A DNA stretch of 64,000 nucleotides from Echinostoma caproni. Its lineage: Eukaryota; Platyhelminthes; Trematoda; Plagiorchiida; Echinostomatidae. The stretch lies in the NCBI GenBank assembly GCA_900618425.1, contig UZAN01039884.1, positions 24,765 to 88,764 on the forward strand, written 5' to 3'. Numbering within the stretch: position 1 is the stretch's first letter; each line of letters starts with the position of its first letter. The notes below the pieces were generated by a model. The model did no database searches and was not told the DNA's origin. It saw nothing but the letters and a program-made list of their open reading frames with translations. The translations under genes and the position numbers were made by a program. Positions 46,546-58,200 of this stretch are shown here, piece by piece.

Positions 46546-48657
46546 TGTTGAACCACGCAATAATTCGAATCAAATCCGAGAAAATGTCTGACTTTGCGTC
46601 TTACAGAAGTGTATTGTCTAGCGGTTTGTTTACGTAAGTCTTATGTAGGCAGTTTCCTAGATCCTTTAGTATGTTAATGTTGACATCGCGTAGTTTACTA
46701 AATCGCTTGCAATAACTTCTTTCTCGTAGAAACCTAAAGGATTATTCGAGTGATATCTGATGTCTGATGCCTGATTGGCAAACAAAAACAAAACGGAGTA
46801 AGTTCAGGAATCGTTGAGGAAAAACTGCATTGTTATCAATGATGCGCTTATAGGAAGTTGGTCCATTTGGTCCACTGGACGTACAACCGGTCGTGAGTAA
46901 ATTCACATGAAAACAAATTCCTGGGTTAGCCAATGATCATGCCGTTTATGTTGAGATAGAGATAAACCAATTTCACGAAAGAGGGTCTAACGAAAAATGA
47001 ATGAGGTTTTACACTATTGGTCTATTTTGATGCGTAACCATAAACATCCTGAAAGCGCTCTGTAGTACACAAAAAATAGAGAACACGCTGCCGTGATTTG
47101 CTCTATTCTAATCATTAATAGGGCAGTTTTGATTAGATTTAACAAAACATAGTTATCTCACATTAAAAGATGCGATTTTTACCGGTTTGTTTAAAGCACA
47201 ACCAACTGTTTTCCTTCGGACCTGTTGCACTTGAGGTTGTGCCCCCGGAGGATTTTACTTATCTTTCATCACTTTGAAATTCACTCCCAACTAGGATCGT
47301 CTGCATTTTACACAACACACTGCTAAATTGTGAAAACTCTAAAGACGACAGAGAGCTGTTAGTTAGACTGTTGGAATGAGGAAAGCTAGGCTGTTGGCAA
47401 ATGAATGCCAATTAAATTATCAAAGAAACAAAACCGACATTTACCGGCTATAATGTGATTGTATTTGAGTGAGGAAACACACCAGTAGTTTGGGAAAGCC
47501 CCCCTCAGATAAACCATATGAAGACCGAAGATAATTAGTTTTTCGCGTATCCGTGTGACAGAATGTAGCATGTCTTACTTCCCGGGAAATTCTACGTGAG
47601 ATATTCTCCTGTCAGCCCGCCCAGCGAGTGTGATATTTCCAACACTTTCGTATAGACCAATGTAATGATTAAACTCGTGACTGGTGTGGTCATTTCATCT
47701 AAAATTGAGGTCATGTTTCAAGGGGCTGTTCCTTGGGCAAGTTTTAAGTTGAGCCAAATAAAATAGAAACGGAAATACTTTTGGATAACGAATACTTTCT
47801 GGGCAATATATCCTAAAGAAATATTCTGCCATAATAATAATCGGGGATCACAAACTCCACACTGTTGGATTTATCCTTGTAATTGATTTATGGAAAAAAA
47901 TTAGATTCGGATGTTGTACATAAGTGTATCAATTCGGGGTATCAGAAGTGTGAGAAATGAGATACGCGTGGTATAACCGATTTGGTAAAAACAACCAGTC
48001 AGTACTTTCATCAGTGTTTGAGAGAACGTGTGAACTTGAACTTGTTCTTGTGTGCTACCAATGTTAGTTTAATTCAACGTGTTAGTAATAATGTGTTTTT
48101 GTTTACACATTTCATGATTCGGAGCACACCGTTTATACTTAATTTTGTTCTAGGAAAATCTATCATCGTTCATGTGAATTGTCAAAAAATAAATGAAGTT
48201 TCAGGCGATTCATGTACTGTATACCAAAGAAGCGACACCTTTAGCTAATTGTTGGTTGTGCAATAAACTTAGTAAGTAAGACCTGTTGGAACAACCGTGA
48301 GAAGTGACAAAGTAATAATGACAATTACCTACAGCTGAAAGTGTCGTGTGATTCTATACCAAGCTATTAAGTGTATTATCACACAGTTCAAATTCAGAGG
48401 ATAGTTAAGCATCTTCCCTTGAGTTTACTTGAATCATAGTCTACGAAGGATATTGTGTGATGAAGAGTTTGGTAATATATTTTACTTTCAAAGTTTTGGT
48501 ATTTAAATAAGACAAGTTCTTTCACTTTATTTTGAGGCATGCTGATCTCATAAGTAGAATTTCTGCAAATTGGCTCTATTTCTAAACCGAATCTCATCCA
48601 GAAAATTCCAATGTGGTATCGGGTAGATTTAAGTCTCATGTTTGAATGGTAGCCTTG
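46546..48657. other. No gene recognised
   Basis: AT-rich with short frames only (46742-46933 and 47386-47571 minus, 47982-48248 plus). None has motifs. Confidence 0.4.
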
Positions 48658-48734
48658 ATGGAATTGGGACCCACGCATGGATACCGCCTATGGTTTATTC
48701 AGCGCATGCTCTATCAGTTGAGCTACGAGACCGC
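48658..48734 (-). pseudogene. tRNA-like unit (tRNA pseudogene or SINE head)
   Basis: The minus strand begins GCGGTCTCGTAGCTCAACTG with a good A box (TAGCTCAACTGATAGAGC). The B box (GGGTCCCAATTCC, about 48672-48660) is degraded. No 3' acceptor arm pairs with GCGGTCT and the anticodon arm is poor, so a functional tRNA is unlikely. Confidence 0.5.
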
Positions 48735-48899
48735 ATCGATGACATCGAGAAAAACCTGCCGCGGAAGATAGCTTACATGCTACCTGGTGTATTTAATATA
48801 TCACTGTAAGTTGGATGGTTAAGTTGAGTATGAAATGTTTAGTGTCCTTTTATCATTTTATCATTTCTTTTCTTTACTTTTATCATACATTTAATAATA

Positions 48900-49041
48900 C
48901 ACTTCGAAGGGGTGAGGAGGAGGTCAAACAAATGGCTACGATACAACTGAGTAGATACAAATAGTTAGCGGTGGTGGGATTCGGACACACGTAATCCACG
49001 GGGATAATTCCATGACATTTACCACTCTACCACAACCACTT
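48900..49041 (-). mobile_element. tRNA-derived SINE, family C, second copy
   Basis: The minus-strand head reads AGTGGTTGTGGTAGAGTGGT (about 49041-49022), with a B box TGTGTCCGAATCCC (about 48992-48979). It matches the head at 42627-42700 in order and spacing, with many substitutions. The body toward 48900 does not clearly match the first copy. Confidence 0.6.
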
Positions 49042-49044
49042 CAT

Positions 49045-49130
49045 AGCTGTGTAGCTCAGTTGGTAGAAGTGCATTTTACAAAAGCGTAGGAAATGTCCAT
49101 GCATTGATTGTATTCTCACAAACGCTACTG
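49045..49130 (+). mobile_element. tRNA-like unit with A box only
   Basis: TGTAGCTCAGTTGGTAGAAG (about 49049-49068) is a near-consensus tRNA D-arm and A box. No B box is found where expected, so it is a decayed head. It abuts the family C head on the opposite strand. Confidence 0.45.
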
Positions 49131-49282
49131 AATTTTTTCTCTTCAAACACGTTAGACATTTTGTGTGTGGATTATCATGTAAACCACAAACGGAGGGCTG
49201 AATTGGAACATAAGCATTCAAAATCATTGTAGTACAATTTACATTAAACACTGAATTCAATCATATGAACTCAAGATTCTCA

Positions 49283-52200
49283 TTGTCTTCATCATCAACA
49301 TCTTCATTATCATACAGCGAGATACAGTGGAGGGAGCTTCACTGATCGCTGCCAAGCTCACAATGTACGCAAAGCAAGTGATAAAGAAAAAGATGGAGAG
49401 GGATTGGCCCAAGTTGGAGGGAGGCAAAGATCGTAAACGTCTATGGTCGACATACAGACTACATAACTACGTCTGCATACATAACTTTTCAAGCATTCTG
49501 ACTTAATAAGAAATGACAACAAGAACGCCACTGCTATCGGTTAATCACCATATCCTTCAGTGTCTGTAATCAACCAGTTGCGGAGTCTTTTGAACATAAA
49601 CCTGGAAGACGGGAAACACCGATTCTACCTAATCGCTCAGTGCATTTCTTCGCGCCTCGCTTCCACGTCATCTGTTGACCTCCACGCGGTTTTTCGAACC
49701 TGGAGCCGCAACTGCAAATAGGCTGCGGTGCGGTAGGCGATGGTTGGGCATGCGTAATACGTGTCTTAACCAGAGAAGCCGACTAATCTGAATTCGAATG
49801 AACAATCAATTCCTAATCGAATCATGACTAAATACGCGACGGCTTACCTAGGAGTTNNNNNNNNNNNNNNNNNNNNNNNNNNNNNNNNNNNNNNNNNNNN
49901 NNNNNNNNNNNNNNNNNNNNNNNNNNNNNNNNNNNNNNNNNNNNNNNNNNNNNNNNNNNNNNNNNNNNNNNNNNNNNNNNNNNNNNNNNNNNNNNNNNNN
50001 NNNNNNNNNNNNNNNNNNNNNNNNNNNNNNNNNNNNNNNNNNNNNNNNNNNNNNNNNNNNNNNNNNNNNNNNNNNNNNNNNNNNNNNNNNNNNNNNNNNN
50101 NNNNNNNNNNNNNNNNNNNNNNNNNNNNNNNNNNNNNNNNNNNNNNNNNNNNNNNNNNNNNNNNNNNNNNNNNNNNNNNNNNNNNNNNNNNNNNNNNNNN
50201 NNNNNNNNNNNNNNNNNNNNNNNNNNNNNNNNNNNNNNNNNNNNNNNNNNNNNNNNNNNNNNNNNNNNNNNNNNNNNNNNNNNNNNNNNNNNNNNNNNNN
50301 NNNNNNNNNNNNNNNNNNNNNNNNNNNNNNNNNNNNNNNNNNNNNNNNNNNNNNNNNNNNNNNNNNNNNNNNNNNNNNNNNNNNNNNNNNNNNNNNNNNN
50401 NNNNNNNNNNNNNNNNNNNNNNNNNNNNNNNNNNNNNNNNNNNNNNNNNNNNNNNNNNNNNNNNNNNNNNNNNNNNNNNNNNNNNNNNNNNNNNNNNNNN
50501 NNNNNNNNNNNGTGAAACATTGCACTACAGCCCATTCTTGACCATGAAGCATCGTCACTCGGGTAGACGACACCCAGTCTTGTATCATCACTGCGCATAT
50601 CGAAGGTGCAAAGTGCATGGCTAAAGGAGAAATAGAATTTGCTAATCTGTCAAGAGCGCTTTGCGCATCCTCCATAGATTCGAAAGGGCACACGATTCCA
50701 TCAGGGTACTCTAAATCGCACAGGTTTTGTCCCGTTGCCTATTCAATACTTACGATTTGAAGACCACTAGGTGCGTTCTCCAGCACATCGTCTACAATGA
50801 AATTGAACAGAAATGGCGAAATAGGGCACCCTTGAAGGACACCGATCCTAGTTTCGAACGATTTACTTACGCCACCATATGCCCTTACGCTGCCAAACGT
50901 ATGCAGGTAGAGCGACCACAATAGGTTTACATACGTCCGCGGTATTTCTTTGCGGAGTAGTGACTCCAGAAGAGCTTCAAAGTCAACTGAATCGAAGGCT
51001 CCCATTAGGTCAAGGAACACTTTGATCGTTGGCTGACGATGTGTGTGACGCAGTTTGAGGACTTGACGCAGAGTGAAGATTTGGTCGACGCACCCGTGAC
51101 CTGGTCGGAATCCGGTCTGCTGTTTACGGATATTCCTCTCCCTTAAGGGTGTCAGGCGACGAAGTATCACAGATGTCAACACTTTTGTAATTGTTGGAAC
51201 TAAAGTAATTCCACAATGGTTAGCGCAGTCGTTGCTTAATGTCTTCTCGGAGATCGGAACGCTAAACGATTCACAACGGGACAAAGGGAATAGCTTCTCC
51301 GTCCAAATTTCGCGAAGTAAGCTAGTAATTGAGTCGACAAAACAATCACCGCCCACTTTGAAAAAAATAGGGAGAACCCCAAGAGGGCTCGCAGACTACC
51401 CGTTCTTTAGTGATTGAGTGCAGCTCAGTACTTCCGATTCTGACGGAGGTGCACATGTTACCACCCGTGGGGTTTCCAACGCAATTGCTGGAATGACCGC
51501 ATTAGCACAGAGCCAATTGAACTGTTCACTAAAATACTCTGCCCAGTGATCAAGCCGTCTTTCTTTATTGTAAATACTCTGTCCATTTTCATCGCTGACC
51601 GATATGCGTCGACCTCCGGTGGTGCGCATCAGGTGAAATAATCTTTGACTATTCCCTAATACAGAAGCTACCTCCATTTCACTAGCTATTTTGACCCACC
51701 CATTTTCACGATCTTTCTTAAGGCTATTTCGGAGTTGACTTTTCAGGCGACACCGGTCTTTATGCCGATCCTGGCCGATTGGGACCTTTCGCCTCTGATC
51801 CATCAGGATTACTGACTCCTGAGAGATCCAATACCTTCGGGGAACTTCGGGCTCGGCCCCATAAGGAAAGTGTGCTGCTGAGTGTATCGCAAATCTAATA
51901 TAATTCCAATGTTGGTCTACTCCACTGTGTCGCGGTTCTCCTAGCTCTTGCCTCAGCTTCTCCTCATAACGTGCGCAGACAGATGGATCGTGCAGACGAT
52001 GATGACCTAACGAAGGAGTCAATTTCCGCCGGATGACCGATGAGTCGATAAGTGAATCGTAAGAGAACCAGTGCATGCTCCGACTCAGCGCAGGTGGTCC
52101 AATGGGATCTGCAATTGTGTACTGCACCAGGCCAACGGTAGCTTACAGCTATGTGGTCAATTTCGGTCAATTTTCCCGTGGACATATAACTTTTGCGAAT

Positions 52201-52450
52201 CAAGTGATCTCAATATCATATCAAGATATCCTTGGATCAATTCAAGCTGTCGCGTTGACCTCACTGGTGCTGACAAACCTCCCAGCCATATCTGGATGGC
52301 CACCATGCAGCACCGATTTCTCTATCTCCCGTTGAATTGCGGGAGACGATTATGAGACGGGCTTCGGTCACGCAGGCCTTGATTCCCATGGCATACATAT
52401 CGGTTGTTTATCTTGCTAGTGCGCGTATGTCTCTGTGTGTGTCTCCCTCC
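49283..52450 (-). mobile_element. RTE-type LINE: endonuclease C-half, RT and C-terminal domain, inactivated
   Basis: Read on the minus strand. The endonuclease end appears as IDHIAVSYRWPGAVHNCRSH and SEHALV (SDH changed to SEH) at about 52170-52080. A 243-codon frame (52127-51396) covers the linker to RT, with LKKDRENGWVKIASEME and RLDHWAEYFSEQFNW. After a frameshift near 51398 a 205-codon frame (51356-50739) holds RT motifs: QTGFRPGHGCVDQIFTLRQ, FLDLMGAFDSVD and GVLQGCPISPFLFNF. The catalytic YADD is YPDG at 50708-50697, losing one aspartate. AQSALDRLANSI follows, then the 655-N gap, then RHVLRMPNHRLPHRSLF (about 49770-49720). The 3' end has GATGATGAAGA-like repeats near 49290-49310. The motif set and short trinucleotide tail fit the RTE clade (SR2-like of trematodes). 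Confidence 0.9.
49857..50511. other. Assembly gap (655 N) inside the LINE
   Basis: It removes the stretch between the RT palm and the C-terminal domain. The length may be an estimate. Confidence 0.99.
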
Positions 52451-53082
52451 GCTGCTACCGATGAATCATGAGCGATCAACGCTTGAACCATTGCTTACCT
52501 CCATTGCATGATGCTGCAATAGAATTCATAAGCTACACCTCAAGCGGCTGCACTGGGACACAAGCAGACCTTGCTCGATCGACATACACATCGATGTTGA
52601 CCATATTCGTAATCAATCTCTGTGACACCACCACAGAAGCACCTTCAAGCACTGAACAATCAAAATGACCCTTTTGGTCATATTTTCGGCACGGAATGAG
52701 ATATCTCTATCAAACCAGCAGCAATAGAAATAACGTAACTAGGGATGTTGAAAGATGCCATAATTTTTATGAGTTACGGAATCTTATAAGGAAATACAAG
52801 TTTAAAAATCGGAATGTTTCCGAAATGCACTTTTCTGAGTATGGGCACTGAATTCGATAATCTTTATCGCTGAAATCCTATGGTTTTACTTTAACAATTC
52901 CACCACACAAAGTAAATCGGGTGAATTATGATTAACGTATGACATTCACAAGTAGTAAGTGCAAACTATATTCGAACAATCGTACTGCCATTGTCGCATT
53001 TCTCGATTCAGGTTTACGATGGGAACACCACCGTGATCGTTCTTAGGATAGTGATTACCGAAGCCCCCACCAATCAGAAACT
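52451..53082. other. Non-LINE insert or flank between the two endonuclease halves
   Basis: AT-rich sequence without LINE motifs, between the endonuclease C-half (below about 52450) and the MITE-like repeat at 53083. The middle of the endonuclease is missing. Either the LINE lost it and gained this segment, or two LINE fragments lie side by side. Confidence 0.5.
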
Positions 53083-53312
53083 GTGAAAACGTTCGATAAG
53101 TTAGTAAGTTTTAGGAGATCAGAACACTTTTCGGTTATCAAATCCGAGTGGTGTCCGATAAAAGCCTGGATTACAAAGGAAACATTCATTTCGGACTAGT
53201 TTATGGACATTCTTGATTCCCAACCGTCGGAATATAAGTTAGGTGGTTCAGGTATGAAAACCGAAAGGTGTTCGGATCTCCTTAAACTTACTAACTTATC
53301 GAACGTTTTCAC
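53083..53312. mobile_element. MITE-like element with about 58-base terminal inverted repeats
   Basis: The left end, GTGAAAACGTTCGATAAGTT from 53083, is mirrored at the right end, finishing ATCGAACGTTTTCAC at 53312. Over about 58 bases the arms differ at only a few positions, and weaker similarity runs inward to about 70. Total length is 230 bases with no coding capacity. The right end meets the LINE endonuclease frame directly (LKPLR). I cannot see a clear target-site duplication, so the superfamily is open. Confidence 0.75.
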
Positions 53313-53598
53313 GTAGAGGCTTCAGTTTTCTCGATAGTACGATTCCATCACCACGCTGACCCAGTGAGCGGGCTTCGTCCTCTCGTGATGTGCGAAGGAA
53401 ATACCCCAAGGGCAGTCCCGGCGCACTCAGGTGGCTTATGGTTCTACGATCCTGAATTGGTGTTTCTGATACGCAACAGATATCGATTTCTAGAGGCTTC
53501 ATTGTGCACGCATGACACGCCTGTTGACCCACCTGCATAAGAGTCCTCACGTTGAAATCTCTCAGAGTGAGAGGTTGACGAGGCTTCAGAATCTGCAC
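53313..53598 (-). mobile_element. RTE-type LINE: endonuclease N-terminal part
   Basis: The minus-strand frame from 53598 reads PLTLRDFNVRTLMQVGQQA, then EIDICCVSETPIQDRRTI. This is the AP-endonuclease start with the Asn (FNVRTL) and catalytic Glu (VSET) motifs, followed by GLPLGYFLRTS and GDGIVLSRKLKPLR. It stops at the MITE-like element. Orientation and family agree with the fragment at 49283-52450, so both are probably one original insertion. Confidence 0.85.
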
Positions 53599-54663
53599 TT
53601 TATTTACAGGTAAACTATTTACAGTGCTATTTGGAAACGATTTTTGGAGAGACGATCAAGTTGCCCGAGGGAATATTACGGGTTGGGAGGAGGGGTAAAG
53701 GAATAGGGTTGAGTACGGAAGACAGAGTTAAACAAAGGCTGAGGTATCTGAACATTAGCCCACTTATCACTACCCACCACGCTCGATGCAATGGTCTGTG
53801 CGGTGCTAATTAGGTTGCTTGTGTGTTCATATTTATATTTCATTGTTATCTATCCCATGGTTTTATCTCCCGCATGGTCCCGATACCATCTGTAAAAATA
53901 CAGAAATGGGAGCAGTTCGCAGTTGTAATCGGTATTACTTAAGACGTTCGAGCGGAACTTTCACCGACGCTCCAGAGAGCAGTGTTGTGCTTTTTAATGC
54001 AAAACAGTTCGCACGTCATAGCCAGGTCCATTATGAATGCCGTGGCAATTTTGATTCACTCTGTTGCAACAGACATGAAAGCACTCTTACAGCATTCTCC
54101 TGTTGACCGTTCGTCAATAGTAAATTAATTCTCTGTTACACAGAAGATCACCAGTTTTATCGCCTGACTGTTAGCACAACTCGGTATATTGTTTTTAGGT
54201 TCACTTGGAGTTCTGGTTTTCCTTCAGAGAATCATGTGTTACAAAATGTGTGTCTATGCTATCAAGAGATTGACATCACAGTATTTCTAGCCAGTGTGTG
54301 TTCGTCAAACTTGTGTTTGTATCCAATGATGATTACTATGATTCCTATTGCATCATTCCCCAAAATTACAGCCCGGTACCTAAAGAATTCTCTGGTTGCT
54401 AACTGTGACAAAATGAACAAGTTTTCAATAGATTTGATCAAGAGTTCAAAACCCAGTAGAAATGTTCACCTTCTGTTCTTTGTGATATCTTAAAAATTGA
54501 AACAAATACATCATTAAAATGCTCTCAGATGATTAAATTTCAAATTTTATTCACATAGTAATGAAATACAATCATGGGTATTGTGACTGTATCGGGTTTT
54601 TAACTTACAAATTTGATGTGCCACGGGTCAAGCCAGCAGCAAAATATTGATGTATTTTTACAG
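53599..54663. other. No gene recognised
   Basis: Upstream flank of the LINE and of the possible exon below. Plus-strand frames at 53819-54106 and 54236-54493 have no known motif. Confidence 0.4.
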
Positions 54664-54967
54664 CTTTTTCATATAGTTTCCTGGAATTATAGCAGAGCAT
54701 GTCAGGGAAAATTTAGATCTGAGTTAATAATGCAAAGGTGCGAAGCTTATTGGAACAATTCTTCACAACAGGGAACTGGAACAAATGAATTAGAGTCTGA
54801 TCAGATTAAGCAAGTGATAGAATGCGCACACACACCGTTTATTTATCGGACGAGTCACGGGGATTACCCCGAGGTCTTTCAGGACAGTTCGATTTGGCAA
54901 ACCACCAAAACAAATGCAATACATCCACCCCATATAATGCAAAGTGGATTGAGCGATCAAGGATCAG
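54664..54967 (+). CDS. Possible internal exon (unrecognised protein)
   Basis: A TGTATTTTTACAG acceptor (ending 54663) precedes a frame open for 101 codons plus one base, closing at a textbook donor CAG/GTGAGA (54965-54973). Codons include FRSELIMQRCEAYWNNSSQQ, TNELESDQIKQVIECAHTPF, YRTSHGDYPEVFQDSSIW and AIHPPHIMQSGLSDQGS. The mixed polar composition, lack of low-complexity runs and matching splice borders make it more exon-like than other frames here. The frame begins upstream of the acceptor (54613) and continues to 55002. No domain is recognised. If real, the window lies inside a large plus-strand gene with long introns. Confidence 0.4.
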
Positions 54968-55137
54968 GTGAGACAGCTTTTACATACTACCAGGCATTAT
55001 GATTGTAAAACTCAAAAATATCTTCGTGGAGTTTGATTTCGAAAACATAGGATGGGATGATCAGGGAGGATGGCATATTCCGTTTGCTTGTACAAATATT
55101 ACAACCCTCCACATCCAACAATTTTGTGATTTCGAAT

Positions 55138-55294
55138 GATTTGACTGACTATCCTTCGGACTTCACCCTCACGCACAATCCTTAATTCATCGATTTAACC
55201 ACACACTCGAGTCTAGTGCTTCCGAGTGCATGGTTGAATCGATGAACTGAGGATTGTGCGTGAGGGTGAAGTCCGAAGGATAGTCAGTCAAATC
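55138..55294. repeat. Near-perfect palindrome (arms about 70 bases)
   Basis: GATTTGACTGACTATCCTTC from 55138 is mirrored by the sequence ending ATAGTCAGTCAAATC at 55294. The arms match at all but a few of about 70 positions, with a loop of roughly 15-20 bases around 55206-55225. It could be a foldback or MITE-type element, or an inverted duplication. A diverged single-arm match lies at 2308-2340. Confidence 0.9.
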
Positions 55295-58200
55295 GATCAA
55301 TATCAATTTTCCCATACACCCTACTCATAAGTAACTGTGAGTCAAATATTTGCGATTCTTTTCCAGCACGTCTGTTTTATTCACGTGGAATATTAGAGTA
55401 ATTTTTGCGTACTTCTTCAATCTTCAATTCAATAGATATCGTTCACTCATGCACAATTTTTTTCATTGCCATTTCGTGTTAAATGAGCGAATCAGCACGT
55501 TATAACCCCGTTCGATTTCCTTAAATCATCCCTATAGAACAATACGTCCTTGATTTTGTCAATCCTCTAGTATGCCAGAGTATCAAGGACCAGTTACATG
55601 ACAATAGGTTAGTTTAAAAGCAAACAAGAACGGCTAGAGCAGTCAACGTTCGGTGCATCGAAAGATGAACATCAATACAGATAGGGAGCAAAATAAAGCT
55701 GCATGAAATGCGATTGATTCTGGCCCTCACGAGATTCTGCGATTTAATTGTCTACGCATACATGGGTGGGAATTTTCTAAAAGAGACATCTTCCACCTTG
55801 GGGGTATTTACAGGAAAACTAAAGCAATAGTTACCCAAGATTTGCAGACCTATTAAAGTGCCAATCTTCATTCGTAAACACCATATGATTAGCAAGTTTA
55901 CTCATTTGGTCTTCAATGTCTTCACAAATGACCGGCAGTTTTTAATCATATAACTTCAACACCAATTTAAGTACAAGCAGTGTAAAGAAAGGAACTCTAG
56001 AACCATAAAAACGGTCACATAAATGGAGAAGGGTAAAATGTCCCTGTTCATGGTCAGGTTGATACCTTCATTGAAATAACTTGGTCAACTACATGACTCA
56101 AAGCGCAATTTCAGGAAGTTGAAATCGAGTAACGTTTATTCAACCAATTCACTTTTGCAGCTTCACCCAGTTAGGGTTAATTCGGCTTCAAAGAACATAT
56201 AGTGTCCTTTTACTTCATCATAGGCTACATTGTACTCCTCATCAGTGCATTGTATAAAATAACGATGACGTGGAAATTAACCTTATTCAAATAAAAAAAA
56301 TCATTTTCATCATTTTTTAATTCGGAACCTTTTAAAACCCTCAAGTAAAACAGACCAATCGTCAGTCGGTTGTAAATTAGTTTAGTTCTACTGGTGTCTT
56401 TTGCGTAACCCACTATGATCTTAACACAGCAGTGCAAATTCGTCGGTGTATCAGATGGGATCACTTCCTTTTGTCTCCATTCGCAATATTACATGCATGT
56501 TGCGAACCGTTCAGCTGGCTCATCACTAGCCTTTAGCTTTAGACACCGCTGGTGATATTCCGAACCGGGCTTGTTCATATGAGGAACGAAATTCAATGAT
56601 TAGAGAAATTTAACCCTTTTTCCATTGCCTGAGTAAAAATAAGTTTTTACTGTTTCTTTTAGCGGTTCTCGTTTTATCAACGCCCTAACGTCTTAAGATG
56701 CCATCTGGAGGGGGGCACTTGCCGTGTTTATTACCAATAATCAATCAAAAGTTCAATCGTTTTGTGAAAGCTAATCAAAAATAAAACGTCATGTGCAGTG
56801 AACTCAAGCCCAGCATATCCGATAAATAACGGCTTAGAAAGTTGCGCAACCTTCCTTATAATTTGCTGACAGCAAATATTTTGATCAGGATTTTAGGTTA
56901 CATTAGAAATGCTTATTCTTGCACTCTGCTAATTACTCTATGACAATATAAATGAGTAGTATATAAATGACTGGATAAAATTTCCCGGGAAGCATACGAC
57001 CGGTTTCACAGTGCCTGCCGCTCGTCAGGCATGCGTACCTCACCTATAAAACATTGAATCATATCATTGATTATTCAATGGACTGGCTCTGAAAGAGCTA
57101 TCTATCCAATGGTCACTCGATGTTGCAAACAAGGTTATTGTGACGAGAACGTATATATATGCATATATGCATATAGTATTTGTATCTTAACTTTTCCGGC
57201 GAAAACATGAAATTGGGTACACACGTATGATTATCGTCCGGATGCAAATAATGCTCCGAAAACAATCAACAATCGGATCTGTGACAGATCTTTCAGTTGT
57301 GCACCCTCACCCTAAGACTTAGGACATCGTTCCGTGATGAGTTTTGGTTAAAACGCAGGTGCACCCGAAAAGTACTTTTTCAGAATGACAATAGCAGCAA
57401 CTGTGAACAACAGGCAATGCGTTTGCAAGCTGTGGTGAATCTGTTTTTATGGAGTGAAAAAGTGAGTTGTTTTGTTTCCAACGTTTTATCAGACCACCTT
57501 CTGGTAACTTTATTTAACTTCAACGAAATAATCTGCAATCATTGAATTCCCATCCAGTTGCATGCAGGTGGTATGCGTAATAAGGAGTGGTGCTGGCCAA
57601 TAACAAGATAATTCTGATGCGTCGCAAACGTTTTTGGAAGTTCCGGTTGCAGGAAAACGTGTAAATTATAAATACAAACGAGAGTTCCCAGCATTATTTT
57701 TGAATCGAGATACCAATACCGGAAACGTTTTAAGAGAATTCTCAATAAAAACTGGAAACTGAAATGCATTGAGTCACGGTGAAGTGCACGGATAAAATAC
57801 TTCGGTTTTGTTACTTTCAAAAAACACGATAACTCTGATTTTGTGCTGTTTGTTTACATCATAGTTTCGAACAGCACACTTTTTGAAATGACCAATGAAC
57901 AGACTTGGATAGTCTATTAGTTGAGGCAGACAGGAGTTAACGGTCAATTTCACTGATCAAGGTGAATCTATCATGGACTAATCATTCCCACTTGCATTGA
58001 AACAACTCACAAAGGTAATTATTCACAATAACTTGTCAGGACTTTTTATTAACAGTGGGTAGTTCTACTTTAAAATGGAAACAAGTTTCAGATTAAAGCC
58101 CACTCTGGTGCAACCAACACTTATTCTGGAACCTGGTGTAGCCACAACAGTAACCAGCAAAGCAGCCACCATTTCAAACTCTACGAATAAAGATGAAAAA

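Noticed and set aside
48658..48734. Functional tRNA gene
   Set aside because: A box is good, but the B box is degraded and the acceptor and anticodon arms do not pair.
49824..50693. Long open frames across 49857-50511
   Set aside because: N-run artefacts. Only the LINE parts outside the gap are real.
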